Source: Lysinibacillus fusiformis (GTDB lineage Bacteria; Bacillota; Bacilli; Bacillales_A; Planococcaceae). From it: DNA of 64,000 nt. The translations under genes were made by a program, and so were the position numbers. Positions 39,421-48,930 of this stretch are shown piece after piece. The DNA lies in assembly GCF_007362955.1 (NCBI RefSeq), contig NZ_CP041696.1, positions 1 through 64,000 of the forward strand, written 5' to 3'. Numbering within the stretch: the first letter of the stretch is position 1; the number at the start of each line of letters is the position of its first letter. The notes beneath the pieces were generated by a model that was not told the DNA's origin, ran no database searches, and was given only the letters and a program-made list of their open reading frames with translations.

Positions 39421-40176
39421 TTATTTCTTATTAAAAAATGGCTTACCTAAAAATTCAATCGTAGCAGGCGCTAAAGCATATAACTTACTGGATAACCCCA
39501 TAATACGTGGTAAATTAACTTCTCGTACTGGACGCTCAATTGTTTTGATCGTAGCTTGTGCAACTTCTTCAGGTGTTAGTAAAAATCTACCTAAAGACTC
39601 TCGATAACCACTTTCATCATTTACCTTATCCAAAAAGGGTGTATCAATCGGACCAGGGTGAATCGCAGTAATCTTGACATTAAATGGTGCCAGTTCCATA
39701 CGTAGGCCGTTTGTAAAACCAACAATAGCATGCTTTGTCGCTGCGTAAACACTTGCCTTTGGTGTTGCTACCTTTCCTGCTTGCGAACCGATAAAAATAA
39801 GCTGGCCCTGCTCACGATCTATCATAGGCGCTGCTAAACGTTTTGCTAAGTAAATCGGTACACTGACATTGAGCTCAACCATTTGCTTAATAGCTTCATC
39901 CGATAATGCTTGCGCAATGCCAAACTTGCCAACCCCCGCAGAAAGTATAGCTACATCAAGAGTAGGTAACTGAGCACATATTTCGTCAATTGCTGTTAGT
40001 GTTGTTAAGTCAGCCTGAATAACATTGGCGCCTAGTCTTTCCAGCGCTTTTAACGCTACTGCATTACGGCCTGTGGCATAGACCACGTGACCTTGAGCAA
40101 CTAATAATTCAGTAATTTTCAAGCCTACACCACTAGTCGCTCCCGTAACAAAGATTGTCTTTTTATTCATTTTCAT
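39421..40176 (-). CDS. short-chain dehydrogenase/reductase
   Basis: A 251-residue classical SDR. The cofactor motif TGATSGVG is at residues 11-18, the catalytic Ser in LIFIGSQAG and the Y-x3-K pair as Tyr144/Lys148 (YAATK). The YATGR after strand 2 suggests NADP preference. It follows the MBL-fold gene by 8 bases, so the two are co-transcribed. The substrate is unknown. Confidence 0.87.
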   Translation of the reverse strand: MKMNKKTIFVTGATSGVGLKITELLVAQGHVVYATGRNAVALKALERLGANVIQADLTTLTAIDEICAQLPTLDVAILSAGVGKFGIAQALSDEAIKQMVELNVSVPIYLAKRLAAPMIDREQGQLIFIGSQAGKVATPKASVYAATKHAIVGFTNGLRMELAPFNVKITAIHPGPIDTPFLDKVNDESGYRESLGRFLLTPEEVAQATIKTIERPVREVNLPRIMGLSSKLYALAPATIEFLGKPFFNKK

Positions 40177-40184
40177 GTATAAAC

Positions 40185-41132
40185 CTACTTTCGTTTAAAC
40201 AGATAGACACCTTCATCATTTTTCATAGACGTCACAAGGTTAATTGCCTCTAAGTAGTCTAAATGACCAAGCGTTTTAGAAAGTGTTAGACCAAGCATAC
40301 GCTGAAAAATCGATGGATATAATCGTTGTGTCATTTGTACCACTGTTAACTGATCATCTCCGAGCAACTCATAAACCTTCATCGACTGTTGATGTTGTCG
40401 TTCAAGTCGCTTATCGATTAGTTGTGGAATATCTTCTAAATCCGCACCATGCCCTGTATACATTGTTTTCACGGGCAATTGGCGTAAAATTTCAAGTGAA
40501 GCATTATATTGTAGTAACGATTTCGTGCGACCTAAAGAACGCTCTAATGGTGGTTCAATTAGTGGATTGGGTGTAATCTTTTCAAGCAAAAGATCCCCAC
40601 CTATGACATTATGTGATTTTTCATCCCAAAAAATTAAATGACTTTGCGCATGACCTAATGTTTCAAACGCCTGTAACCCTGGATGTCCAGGGACTTCATC
40701 TCCGTCATTTAAAATTTGTGTCAAAGGTCGTTCGCCTACTAGTTCTAATTCACGACGTACATGGACACTAGGCTGAATATATTCTTGAGGGACGCCATGT
40801 TCAAACAAACGCTCACTATAAAACTGTTCATGGTACCGTAAAAATTCTTCGTCATGACGTAACCATTTGTCGTTATATGCATGCCCTAAAATCTCTGCAT
40901 AGGGAAACGCATCCACCCAACCTGCATGATCCGGATGGTGGTGGGTTAACACAACCTGTTCAATATCCTGCAACTGAAAACCGGCTGCCCGAACCCCCCA
41001 TTTTAGAGCATCATATGCTTCCATTGTTTTTGGTCCAACATCAAAAATCGTTAATGCATCCCCTTTGACAACAAATGCATTAACATCGCCTACTTCATAG
41101 GGTGTTGGTATTTCAATTTTGTATATAGACAA
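40185..41132 (-). CDS. MBL-fold metallohydrolase
   Basis: A 315-residue metallo-beta-lactamase fold protein with the metal motif THHHPDH (HxHxDH), the downstream Asp/His in GGDLLL and YTGHGADL, and a C-terminal helical extension of about 90 residues. It resembles the glyoxalase II-like hydrolases. A TTG start at 41132 is preferred because AAAGGGGGAAC is suitably spaced; an upstream frame lacks a site. It is co-transcribed with the SDR. Confidence 0.8.
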   Translation of the reverse strand: MSIYKIEIPTPYEVGDVNAFVVKGDALTIFDVGPKTMEAYDALKWGVRAAGFQLQDIEQVVLTHHHPDHAGWVDAFPYAEILGHAYNDKWLRHDEEFLRYHEQFYSERLFEHGVPQEYIQPSVHVRRELELVGERPLTQILNDGDEVPGHPGLQAFETLGHAQSHLIFWDEKSHNVIGGDLLLEKITPNPLIEPPLERSLGRTKSLLQYNASLEILRQLPVKTMYTGHGADLEDIPQLIDKRLERQHQQSMKVYELLGDDQLTVVQMTQRLYPSIFQRMLGLTLSKTLGHLDYLEAINLVTSMKNDEGVYLFKRK

Positions 41133-41212
41133 AGCTGTTCCCCCTTTAATGCTACTAATGAATACCAATTCATTCTATTTTACAAGTTTTTCTTCCTTTC
41201 GTCACCCTCCTG

Positions 41213-41241
41213 TTGACAGGATGACGTATTATCAATATAAT
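41213..41241 (+). promoter_or_regulatory. sigma-A promoter of proC
   Basis: A perfect TTGACA at 41213-41218, 17-base spacer, and TATAAT at 41236-41241. It drives the T-box leader and proC. Confidence 0.88.
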
Positions 41242-41247
41242 TTTGAA

Positions 41248-41497
41248 TAATCTAATTATTCATATGCATTGAGGAAACCAAATACGTAATTGGTGAAGGT
41301 GTTCTAGAGAGTGTTACATTCGCTGCAAGTAACATCACCCACTCCCATTACCGAACCTACTTCTGAGCAGTTATGACAACATAACCGTCCCCCTTGCGAT
41401 AAAAGGGCTAAGAGTTGTGCCAATTGGCAAACAAAGGTGGTACCGCGGAAACGACAGCGTTTTCGTCCTTCTATGTAAGGACGAGAGCGCTTTTTAT
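41248..41497 (+). promoter_or_regulatory. T-box leader of proC, probably proline-specific
   Basis: The T-box core AAAGGTGGTACCGCGG is at 41433-41448 and is followed by a long terminator (arms AGCGTTTTCGTCCTT and AAGGACGAGAGCGCT, then TTTT). In the stem I internal loop the sequence CCGAACCTACTTC places CCT (Pro) at 41356-41358 as the specifier, consistent with control of a proline biosynthetic gene by uncharged tRNA-Pro. The specifier assignment is by eye. Confidence 0.92.
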
Positions 41498-41518
41498 TTT
41501 GAACTGGAGGTTTTTCTT

Positions 41519-42325
41519 ATGAAAAAAATACTATTTATTGGTGCAGGCTCGATGGCAGAAGCATTAATGCAAGGCTGGATTAAGCAGAAGGTATTCACAG
41601 CGCAAGAACTATACGTCACCAATCGCTCAGATAAAGAGCGTCTACAATTTTTGCACAGCACATACGGCGTGAACTATAGGGTGGATGGCGCCATTTATAT
41701 GCAAGCGGATTTAATCATCTTAGCAATGAAACCAAAGGATGCTATTGCTGCTATGCAAGAACTGCAACCTAAAATTTCCAAACACACCGCTATCCTGTCC
41801 ATTTTAGCTGGTATTACCATAAACACTATAACAGAAAAATTAGGATTGCGACCAGTAGCACGTGTCATGCCTAATACTTCTGCAACGATTGGGATGTCAG
41901 CAAGCGGCATTGCATTTAATGGTAAAGTTTCGATTGAACATCGCACCATGTTTCTACAATTATTAGAGGCAGTCGGGTCCGTCATTGAAGTCGAAGAAGA
42001 CCAGCTTCATGCCGTTACTGCACTTTCTGGTAGTGGTCCTGCTTATATTTATTACTTAATGGAAGCCTTTGAACGTGTTGGTACAGAGGTTGGCCTTACG
42101 AAAGATACAGTACGATTACTTATGACGCAAACGCTTGCTGGTACTGCTGAAATGTTAAAGCAATCTGCTGATGAGCCTGACGTACTACGAAGAAAAGTAA
42201 CAAGCCCAGGTGGTACAACTGAAGCCGGCATAAAAGCTCTTGAACAATACCAATTTAATGAAGCAATTACAGCATGTATTAAAGAAGCTGAAGCCCGATC
42301 TCGCGCACTTGCAAAAAGCACGTAA
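41519..42325 (+). CDS. proC: pyrroline-5-carboxylate reductase
   Basis: A 268-residue NADPH-dependent enzyme for the last step of proline synthesis. Seen: the N-terminal Rossmann GAGSMAEALMQGW, the family signature in the C-terminal helical domain (SGSGPAYIYYLMEAF... VTSPGGTTEAGIKAL). The ATG at 41519 follows a TGGAGG site; the frame runs further upstream through the T-box leader but that part is RNA structure, not coding. It corresponds to proI of B. subtilis in having a T-box. Confidence 0.95.
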   Translation: MKKILFIGAGSMAEALMQGWIKQKVFTAQELYVTNRSDKERLQFLHSTYGVNYRVDGAIYMQADLIILAMKPKDAIAAMQELQPKISKHTAILSILAGITINTITEKLGLRPVARVMPNTSATIGMSASGIAFNGKVSIEHRTMFLQLLEAVGSVIEVEEDQLHAVTALSGSGPAYIYYLMEAFERVGTEVGLTKDTVRLLMTQTLAGTAEMLKQSADEPDVLRRKVTSPGGTTEAGIKALEQYQFNEAITACIKEAEARSRALAKST

Positions 42326-42370
42326 TCCATGCAAAATAGAGTTAACGACTAGGAATTAGGGGGAATTACA

Positions 42371-43381
42371 TTGACTAAGTTATTCGAACCATATCAATTA
42401 CAAACTATTTCTTTAAAAAATCGTATCGTCATGGCACCGATGTGTATGTATTCTGCTCAGGACGATGGTTTAGTGACACCGTTCCATCATGTACATTACG
42501 CCACACGCGCAGCTGGTCAAGTAGGATTAATCGTCGTAGAAGCTACTAGTGTAGCACCAGAAGGGCGCATTTCAAACAAAGATCTTGGCATTTGGGATGA
42601 TACTCATATTGCAGGCTTAACACAGCTTGTAGATGGCATGAAGGCATACGGGGCAAAAACTGCCATACAGCTTGCTCATGCTGGACGTAAAGCAACAGTT
42701 GAAGGAGAAATATTTGCACCATCTGCCATTGCGTATAGTGATGCTTATAAAACACCGACTGAAATGACGATAGAAGATATCGAATATGTAATAGAAGCCT
42801 TTAAACAAGCAGCCATCCGTGCTAGTAAAGCCGGTTTTGATGCACTTGAGATTCATGGGGCGCACGGTTATTTAATTAGTGAATTTTTATCCCCAGCAAC
42901 AAATAAACGCACCGATGCATACGGAGGCTCACAGGAGAATCGCTATCGTTTACTGCGCCTAGTCATTGATGCCATTCGTAGTGTTTGGGATGGCCCGTTG
43001 CTCGTTCGTGTTTCTGCTGAAGACTATGCAGAAGCTGGCACGACAATGGAAGATTTTATCGTATTCAGTCGCTGGATGAGATCACAGAGTGTCGATTTAG
43101 TCGATGTCTCTACAGGTGGCGTCGTACAGGCTCGCATCAACGTTTTCCCCGGTTATCAAGTGCCACATGCTGAACGAATTAAGCAAGGCGCTGAGATGCC
43201 AACAGGTGCAGTTGGTCTAATTACAACCGCTATTCAAGCAGAAGAAATTTTACAAAATAATCGTGCTGACTTGATTTTCTTAGGTCGAGTGCTCTTACGT
43301 GAACCATATTGGCCACTACGTGCTGCGAAAGAGTTAGGTGAAGAAGTGACACCACCCGTGCAGTATATAAGAGGTTGGTAA
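42371..43381 (+). CDS. namA: NADPH dehydrogenase / ene-reductase (YqjM/NamA type)
   Basis: A 336-residue old yellow enzyme of the thermophilic-like/YqjM class that reduces activated C=C bonds with FMN. Seen: [14 protein letters not shown] (Cys26-type redox residue of this class), AQLAHAGRK as [10 protein letters not shown], the His pair in [16 protein letters not shown], and the FMN phosphate region [13 protein letters not shown]. It starts with TTG after AGGGGG. It follows proC by 45 bases and may be read from the same promoter as well as its own. Confidence 0.92.
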   Translation: MTKLFEPYQLQTISLKNRIVMAPMCMYSAQDDGLVTPFHHVHYATRAAGQVGLIVVEATSVAPEGRISNKDLGIWDDTHIAGLTQLVDGMKAYGAKTAIQLAHAGRKATVEGEIFAPSAIAYSDAYKTPTEMTIEDIEYVIEAFKQAAIRASKAGFDALEIHGAHGYLISEFLSPATNKRTDAYGGSQENRYRLLRLVIDAIRSVWDGPLLVRVSAEDYAEAGTTMEDFIVFSRWMRSQSVDLVDVSTGGVVQARINVFPGYQVPHAERIKQGAEMPTGAVGLITTAIQAEEILQNNRADLIFLGRVLLREPYWPLRAAKELGEEVTPPVQYIRGW

Positions 43382-43411
43382 TTCAATATCCATTTTTGTT
43401 ATTTAAACCGT

Positions 43412-43456
43412 AACAAGACGATCACATGTGATTTATTCACTATATGTGACCGTCTT
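43412..43456. terminator. bidirectional terminator between namA and the GNAT pseudogene
   Basis: AAGACGATCACAT and ATGTGACCGTCTT pair across about 18 bases, with T-runs on the plus side and a short one on the other strand. Confidence 0.75.
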
Positions 43457-43462
43457 TTCACT

Positions 43463-44014
43463 TTATTTACCAATCCATTCTTGTTCTAAAATACTGTAAA
43501 CAAGTGAGTCACGCCAACCATCTTGTAATAAAATATTTTCTCTTATTCGACCTTCTTTCCTCATACCAACCTTTTCTATTACTTTTAATGAGCCAATATT
43601 TCTTGGATCACAGGTAGCAAAGATACGATGTAATCGGAATTTTTCAAAGCCAAAATCTATTAACTGTTGTGCTACTTCTGTCGCTAAACCCTTTCCCCAG
43701 TAGTCAGGATGTAATATGTACCCAATTTCACCGACTTTGTTTGCAAAGCTTCTAATGTTAAGTTATCCTGCACCAATCATATTGCCGTTCTCCAACAATA
43801 CGATGGCAAAGACGAACCTACTTCTAGGCTCCATATGAGCATCGTCAATTGCTTGTTTTACAAAACTTTTCGATTCTTCTTCATTATTTGGTCCCCAAGG
43901 TTGATAGTGACAAACTATCTCCTGACAAGCGTATCGATGTACATCTTTCCAGTCGCTTTCCTCGATTTCCCGTAGCTTAAAGCTCGAACCTTCTCTATAT
44001 ACCATCATCATCAC
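43463..44014 (-). pseudogene. RimJ/RimL-like GNAT acetyltransferase with an in-frame stop
   Basis: The reading frame holds a whole RimJ/RimL-type acetyltransferase of about 183 residues, but codon 84 is TAA (43765-43763), within GNMIGAG*LNIRSF. Downstream, in the same frame, the acetyl-CoA loop (PDYWGKGLATEV) and the late motif ATCDPRNIGSLKVIEKVGM follow intact to a stop at 43463. The N-terminal 83 residues alone cannot bind acetyl-CoA. A sequencing error is the alternative to inactivation. Confidence 0.8.
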
Positions 44015-44178
44015 TTCCTCCTAAGTTGTGCCGTTAACAGCTGACTTTATCATGATTTATGAACCCATCGATTTGGCTCAGCCAATAACTATAAACGTGG
44101 ATTTGTTTAATTTCTTTATAGATATAGTAACACTTTTCGATTGTCTAGCAGAACACTTTAAAAATTGGCCTATCTACA

Positions 44179-45060
44179 CTACAAATAATCTCTTGTGCGG
44201 AAAAGTGCTAATAATTCTTTTGGAACTTGTACTGAATCTTTATAAAAAAGATAGACTGGTATACGAGGCAATGCAAACTCCTCAAAAGGAACAATATTAA
44301 AACGCCCCTCCATTCGCTCTCTCCGAACAATCATACGAGGCAAAAAAGACATACCTAAGCCATCCTTTATGAGTCGTTTCACAACATAGGATTGAGAGAT
44401 TGATACTTGTTTTGTAAATATGTATTGTTCTTTTACCTTACGTAATAAATCGTTCCATATTGTTGGATGATGATGCGTAAATAATGTATACGTTTGGAAT
44501 AATTCTTCATAATCGATATATGATCCTGTTTCATCATCATAGGCGTCTAATGGTATCACCAATGCTAAAGGACTTTCTACTAGCAACTCTTGGCACCAAT
44601 GTCTATATCGAGTTGGTAATAAAGAAATACCAATATGCGCCTTACCACTATTAATTAATTCTTCAATTTTACTTGAATCTTCCACAAGTAAGGATATTTC
44701 AATCGAAGAATTTTCGTTAATAAACTGATAAATAACATGAGGTAATATGGTTTCTACCATTAATGGTGTCATCGCAATGATTAATTTTTCCTTCATACCT
44801 TTAGTAGCTAAATGAAATCGTTCGACACTTTCTTCCAAATGGTTGATAATTTGTTGTGCTTCTATTAAAAACAGTTTCCCCTCCGCTGTTAATTGCACAC
44901 GATTTTTCTCTCGTTTGAACAATTGAACTTTAAGGAAATCTTCTAACTGATGAATATGAACTGTAATGCTAGGCTGCGACAGATGCAATTCTTCAGCCGC
45001 CATTCTGAAGTTACAAGACTTTGCTGCCACAACAAAAGACTTTACCCATTTATAATCCAT
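44179..45060 (-). CDS. LysR-family transcriptional regulator
   Basis: A 293-residue LysR regulator: an N-terminal winged helix (residues 1-60, FRMAAEELHLSQPSITVHIHQLE) and a periplasmic-binding-like effector domain (about 90-290). It is divergent from the DUF2332 gene at 45187 with an AT-rich 126-base gap between, the usual arrangement for a regulator and its target, so that gene is a candidate target. The effector is unknown. Confidence 0.9.
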   Translation of the reverse strand: MDYKWVKSFVVAAKSCNFRMAAEELHLSQPSITVHIHQLEDFLKVQLFKREKNRVQLTAEGKLFLIEAQQIINHLEESVERFHLATKGMKEKLIIAMTPLMVETILPHVIYQFINENSSIEISLLVEDSSKIEELINSGKAHIGISLLPTRYRHWCQELLVESPLALVIPLDAYDDETGSYIDYEELFQTYTLFTHHHPTIWNDLLRKVKEQYIFTKQVSISQSYVVKRLIKDGLGMSFLPRMIVRRERMEGRFNIVPFEEFALPRIPVYLFYKDSVQVPKELLALFRTRDYL

Positions 45061-45186
45061 AATGCCACCTCAATTCAATTAATATTTTTAATTAATTTTA
45101 TTATATATATTTAATTTACTAAATTGTATAACAATAATACACTTGAGACGAGATAGTTCATTTTACAACAAAGGGGAGAAACTATT

Positions 45187-46212
45187 ATGCTAGCTAAACT
45201 AAGCCAACAGTTCCGTACTTTCGCAAAAAATGAATGTCAAAACTCCAGTCCGCTTTATGAACACTTAGCCTATAAAATTGCAGAGGATGAAGATTTACTA
45301 AGAATTGCAAGTTGTGTACCTCAAGGACAACCTGTACCTAATTTATTATTGGCAGCCGTCCATTATTTGTTATCATCTTTTAAAAATCCATTAGCTGATT
45401 ATTACCCTTCCTTCACGGCATCTACGAAACCGATTATTGGCGTGTATCCAGTTTTTAAAGCATTCGTATTGGCCCACACAGATGAATTGAAGGTTATCTT
45501 GCAAGAAAAACTTGTTCAAACAAATGAAATTCTTCGTTGCGCATATCTTTATCCGATGATGACGGACATTTATGAAAGACATCAAAAGCCACTAGCATTT
45601 ATAGAAATTGGCGCAAGTGCTGGTTTGCAGTTGGGCATGGACCATTATAATTATACTTATAATCAAGATTTATCTGTCAAAAATTCAGATAGTGACCTGG
45701 TCTTGGCCTCGGAAAATCAAGGTGAAGCACTACCACATTCCATTACTCATGCAATAGTTGTTTGCCAGAGAATTGGAATTGATTTAAATCCCATTGATGT
45801 AAATCATGATGAGGAGCTTCAGTGGCTTCAAGCATTAATATGGCCTGAACATCATGAACGACGTTCTTTGTTAACTAAAGCAATCCCCATTTTAAAATCA
45901 CTTAATATAAAACTTATTAGAGGAGATGCAATACAATTAATAAAAGAGATCAGTAGTAAAATTAAGCACGAAGCGATTTTAGTTGTCTATCATACGCATG
46001 TTGCAAATCAGATACCAATGGCATTACGTCTTGAATTACTAGAATGCTTAAAAGAAATAAGTTTAGAGAGACCTCTTTATCATTGTTATAATAATTTGTT
46101 CGATTTACAGTTGCATCAAGACTTTATCCATCAGGCAGAAACAACAACCGTTCGTACAATGGAACAACCAGACGGTCATGCACGCTGGTTTACGTGGTCA
46201 AACCATTTATAA
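45187..46212 (+). CDS. DUF2332 family protein
   Basis: A 341-residue protein of the DUF2332 family. The motif FIEIGASAGLQLGMDHYNY (about residues 137-155) recalls the glycine-rich loop of class I methyltransferases, followed by a conserved RIGIDLNPIDV and a C-terminal VYHTHVANQIP and HGHARWFTW-like end (DGHARWFTW). These are typical of the family, whose biochemical function is not established. It is divergent from a LysR gene and ends in a terminator. Confidence 0.78.
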   Translation: MLAKLSQQFRTFAKNECQNSSPLYEHLAYKIAEDEDLLRIASCVPQGQPVPNLLLAAVHYLLSSFKNPLADYYPSFTASTKPIIGVYPVFKAFVLAHTDELKVILQEKLVQTNEILRCAYLYPMMTDIYERHQKPLAFIEIGASAGLQLGMDHYNYTYNQDLSVKNSDSDLVLASENQGEALPHSITHAIVVCQRIGIDLNPIDVNHDEELQWLQALIWPEHHERRSLLTKAIPILKSLNIKLIRGDAIQLIKEISSKIKHEAILVVYHTHVANQIPMALRLELLECLKEISLERPLYHCYNNLFDLQLHQDFIHQAETTTVRTMEQPDGHARWFTWSNHL

Positions 46213-46253
46213 AAAACGCTGCAGGAGGTTATTTCCTCTTGCAGCGTTTTTAG
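46212..46253 (+). terminator. terminator of the DUF2332 gene
   Basis: AAAAACGCTGCA-GAGG and CCTC-TGCAGCGTTTTT with a 6-base loop and one bulge; T-runs on both sides make it bidirectional. Confidence 0.88.
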
Positions 46254-46287
46254 TTAATAGCAAACTAGTAAAATAACTTTTTTATCT

Positions 46288-46854
46288 CTAGAAGTCATAT
46301 TCCACATCTTTTTTCGCACGAATTTCCGCGAAAGCATCGGTTACCATTACGGTATCCTCAGCTAAACGCTCTAAACGGAAAAGAACGTCATCATTGATAA
46401 TTTCTTTCCGTAAAAAATCCTTTTCTTCTATAAAGACATATGTCGGTACGATATGGGCTTTCATATAAGCGAGAATCGGTTTTAATTGCTGTTCTACCAT
46501 TAAATAATGCTTTGACGTGCCAGCTGTTACGATCGTACTTACAACTTTATCACGAAAGGCATTTACAGGTAATAAGTCAAAAATGTTTTTTAATGTTGCT
46601 GGTATAGAAGCTTGGAAAGTTGGTGTGCCTATAATCAGTGCATCAGCAGCCATAATTGCTTCTGCCACATGCTTTGTATCACCCTCGTATTCAAAGTAAT
46701 TGCGACCATCACTGAATTCTATTTTATAATCAGCGAGATCGAGTACGATAACCTCATGCTTAGGGTATTTTTCTTGAAGTATTTCAACCACTTTACTGAT
46801 GGCGATTTTTGTTTTAGAGCCAACAATTGAACCAGCTAGTGCTACGATTTTCAT
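46288..46854 (-). CDS. NADPH-dependent FMN reductase
   Basis: A 188-residue flavodoxin-like reductase of the SsuE/YwqN type: N-terminal phosphate loop AGSIVGSKTKIAIS, GTPTFQASIPATLKNIFDLLP (flavin contact), and TAGTSKHYLMVEQQLKPIL. It is the third gene of the MarR-linked operon, starting 12 bases after the luciferase-like gene, and likely supplies reduced FMN to it. Confidence 0.85.
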   Translation of the reverse strand: MKIVALAGSIVGSKTKIAISKVVEILQEKYPKHEVIVLDLADYKIEFSDGRNYFEYEGDTKHVAEAIMAADALIIGTPTFQASIPATLKNIFDLLPVNAFRDKVVSTIVTAGTSKHYLMVEQQLKPILAYMKAHIVPTYVFIEEKDFLRKEIINDDVLFRLERLAEDTVMVTDAFAEIRAKKDVEYDF

Positions 46855-46866
46855 GCTTCTCGCTCC

Positions 46867-47922
46867 TTATTTCGCTGTATATTTTTTAATCGTTGGTAAT
46901 ATATCATTGCCAATGATTTCGATGTTTTTCATAATTTTATCGTAAGGTACCCCACCAAAATCAATTTGGGCCATAAAACGTTGCATGCCAAATAACTCAT
47001 ATTGATAGAGTATTTTTTCAATAATTTGCTCCTTACTACCAACCATAAGTGCATCACGTGTATCTGGCGCGTGGGCAAATTGCTGCTTTGGATACCCACC
47101 ACCACGAATTGCCTGGAAGCCTCCATTTAGATGTGGATACATCCCCTGCAAGGCATCTTTTGTTGTTTCAGCTACATAAAATAAGCTTGTTGTAGCGATT
47201 GGTAATTCCTTTGCATCAAAACCGCTTCTTTCAGCTGCCTCACGATAGGCATCCACAGAAGGCTTAAAGTTAGCTGCGGGTCCTCCTAATGTCGTTAACA
47301 TCATCGGGATACCCATATAGCCTGCTTTAATGGCACTGGCAGGTGGTCCGCCTACCGCACGCCAAATTGGTAGCGAGCCATCTTTCGGTTGTGGCAAAAT
47401 TTGAGCATTACGAAGTGGTGCTCGATATTGCCCTTCCCAAGTGACAAGCTCTTCGTCATTAATCTTTTTCAGTAATTCCAACTTTTCCTCAAAAATTTCT
47501 TCATAATCCTGGAGATCGACGCCAAGTAAATGGTAGGCACCCACACGAGAACCTCGCCCAGCAACAATTTCTGCACGTCCATTAGAAATTAAATCAATCG
47601 TCGCAAAATCTTCATATACTCGTACAGGGTCAGATACACTCAGCACCGTAGCCGAGCTTGCTAATTTAATTTTCGTCGTTGCATGTGCAATCGCACCTAG
47701 AACGACTGTATGTGCCTGTGTTGTAAAATACGATTGGTGACTTTCACCAACCCCAAATACATCAATACCTGCTTGCTCTGCTAACTGACTTGCTTCGATT
47801 AGCTCTTGAAGACGTTGCTGTGCAGATATTCGTTCACCTGTTAAAGGATTTGGTATGTGATCCCCTAACGAATACAATCCAAATTCAATTCCTTTTGATT
47901 GGTTTATACGATATTTTTCCAT
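46867..47922 (-). CDS. LLM-class (luciferase-like) flavin-dependent monooxygenase
   Basis: A 351-residue TIM-barrel flavin monooxygenase. Seen: FGVGESHQSYFTTQAHTVVLG and ATVLSVSDPVRVYEDFATID typical of bacterial luciferase-like proteins, GRAEIVAGRGSR. It should need FMNH2 or F420H2; the adjacent FMN reductase points to FMNH2. The ATG at 47922 follows AAGGGGAGA. It lies 14 bases after the dioxygenase gene. The substrate is not known, but the neighbours suggest an aromatic or quinone compound. Confidence 0.85.
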   Translation of the reverse strand: MEKYRINQSKGIEFGLYSLGDHIPNPLTGERISAQQRLQELIEASQLAEQAGIDVFGVGESHQSYFTTQAHTVVLGAIAHATTKIKLASSATVLSVSDPVRVYEDFATIDLISNGRAEIVAGRGSRVGAYHLLGVDLQDYEEIFEEKLELLKKINDEELVTWEGQYRAPLRNAQILPQPKDGSLPIWRAVGGPPASAIKAGYMGIPMMLTTLGGPAANFKPSVDAYREAAERSGFDAKELPIATTSLFYVAETTKDALQGMYPHLNGGFQAIRGGGYPKQQFAHAPDTRDALMVGSKEQIIEKILYQYELFGMQRFMAQIDFGGVPYDKIMKNIEIIGNDILPTIKKYTAK

Positions 47923-47936
47923 TATTGTTCTCCCCT

Positions 47937-48878
47937 TCACTCTAATGGTTCTAAAATTGCTTCAATTTCAGCTCGTTTTCCTTCTAAAAACGGCGGCAAA
48001 TCAAGCCCTTTTCCGAGATCTTCTACGGAAGAATCCACAGTAAAACCAGGGCCATCTGTAGCCATTTCAAATAAAATGCCGTTTCGGTCTCTAAAATAAA
48101 GACTTTGGAAATAATAACGGTCCACGACGCCTGTGCTCTCTAATCCGCGTGCTTTAATTAATGCATCCCATTGTTGCAGTTCCTCCACTGTCGCTACACG
48201 TAAAGCTAAGTGGTGAATACTTCCACGACCAGGCTTTTCACTTGGCCCCTCCAGTTCCTTCACAATAACCTCGCCTAGTGTTTCCCCTTCAATGGACTGC
48301 AGGCGAACTTCTTTGTCATTTTCCGTGACAACTGTATAGTGAAAAAGTTCTTGTAATAACTTCACGGTACGACTTAAATATCGGACTGTAATTTCTACTG
48401 TGCCCATCCCTAAAATACGGTGTTCCACAGGGATTTCTGAACTTTCCCATACTTGCCAATCTGCTGGCGTTTCTTGATTGTGATGATTTATTAGCACCAT
48501 GCGCAAGCCTTCATGATCTTCAAAAGACAACGCGTCTTTGCCCGCATAGGTCATAATCTCACTATGTTGAACCTCTAAAAGCTCAAAACGCTTTTTCCAA
48601 AACACGAGGCTGTCATAACTTGGCACTAAAAGACCAATGCACGTAATCGCATTCGTACCACGTACTGTACGTCCAGCAACAGGCATCTCAAAAAAGGTTA
48701 GTTCAGTACCAGCGGCTCCTGTTAAATCTCCATAAAATAAGTGGTACATAGACGGTGAATCCTGGTTAACTGTTTTTTTCACACGACGTAAGCCAAGGAT
48801 TTTTGTATAAAAATCATTATTACGTTTGCCGTTTTTTGTTAGCATAGATATATGATGATGCCCGCTTAATTTGCGCAT
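47937..48878 (-). CDS. VOC-family ring-cleaving dioxygenase (MhqO/MhqA type)
   Basis: A 313-residue two-domain vicinal oxygen chelate protein related to the hydroquinone-specific extradiol dioxygenases MhqA/MhqE/MhqO of B. subtilis. Metal ligands by position: a His in GHHHISM (residues 6-12), a His in GSIHHLAL and a Glu in GILFEMATD. The ATG at 48878 follows GGAGGAAG. It is the first structural gene after the MarR regulator and heads the operon with the LLM oxygenase and FMN reductase; a palindromic operator overlaps its leader. Confidence 0.88.
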   Translation of the reverse strand: MRKLSGHHHISMLTKNGKRNNDFYTKILGLRRVKKTVNQDSPSMYHLFYGDLTGAAGTELTFFEMPVAGRTVRGTNAITCIGLLVPSYDSLVFWKKRFELLEVQHSEIMTYAGKDALSFEDHEGLRMVLINHHNQETPADWQVWESSEIPVEHRILGMGTVEITVRYLSRTVKLLQELFHYTVVTENDKEVRLQSIEGETLGEVIVKELEGPSEKPGRGSIHHLALRVATVEELQQWDALIKARGLESTGVVDRYYFQSLYFRDRNGILFEMATDGPGFTVDSSVEDLGKGLDLPPFLEGKRAEIEAILEPLE

Positions 48879-48896
48879 TTCTGCTTCCTCCATTTT

Positions 48897-48916
48897 TCAC
48901 TTGACTAAGCAAGTGA
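48897..48916. promoter_or_regulatory. palindromic operator before the dioxygenase operon
   Basis: TCACTTGACTAAGCAAGTGA: perfect 7-bp arms around 6 bases, 19 bases upstream of the dioxygenase start. The same TCACTT-N8-AAGTGA layout recurs before the marR gene (49406-49427), which points to a common binding protein, most simply the MarR regulator itself. Confidence 0.7.
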
Positions 48917-48930
48917 TAGTGTAAAAAAAA

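Noticed and set aside
41417..41518. N-terminal extension of the proC frame
   Set aside because: This stretch is the T-box core and terminator; the real start with its ribosome binding site is at 41519.
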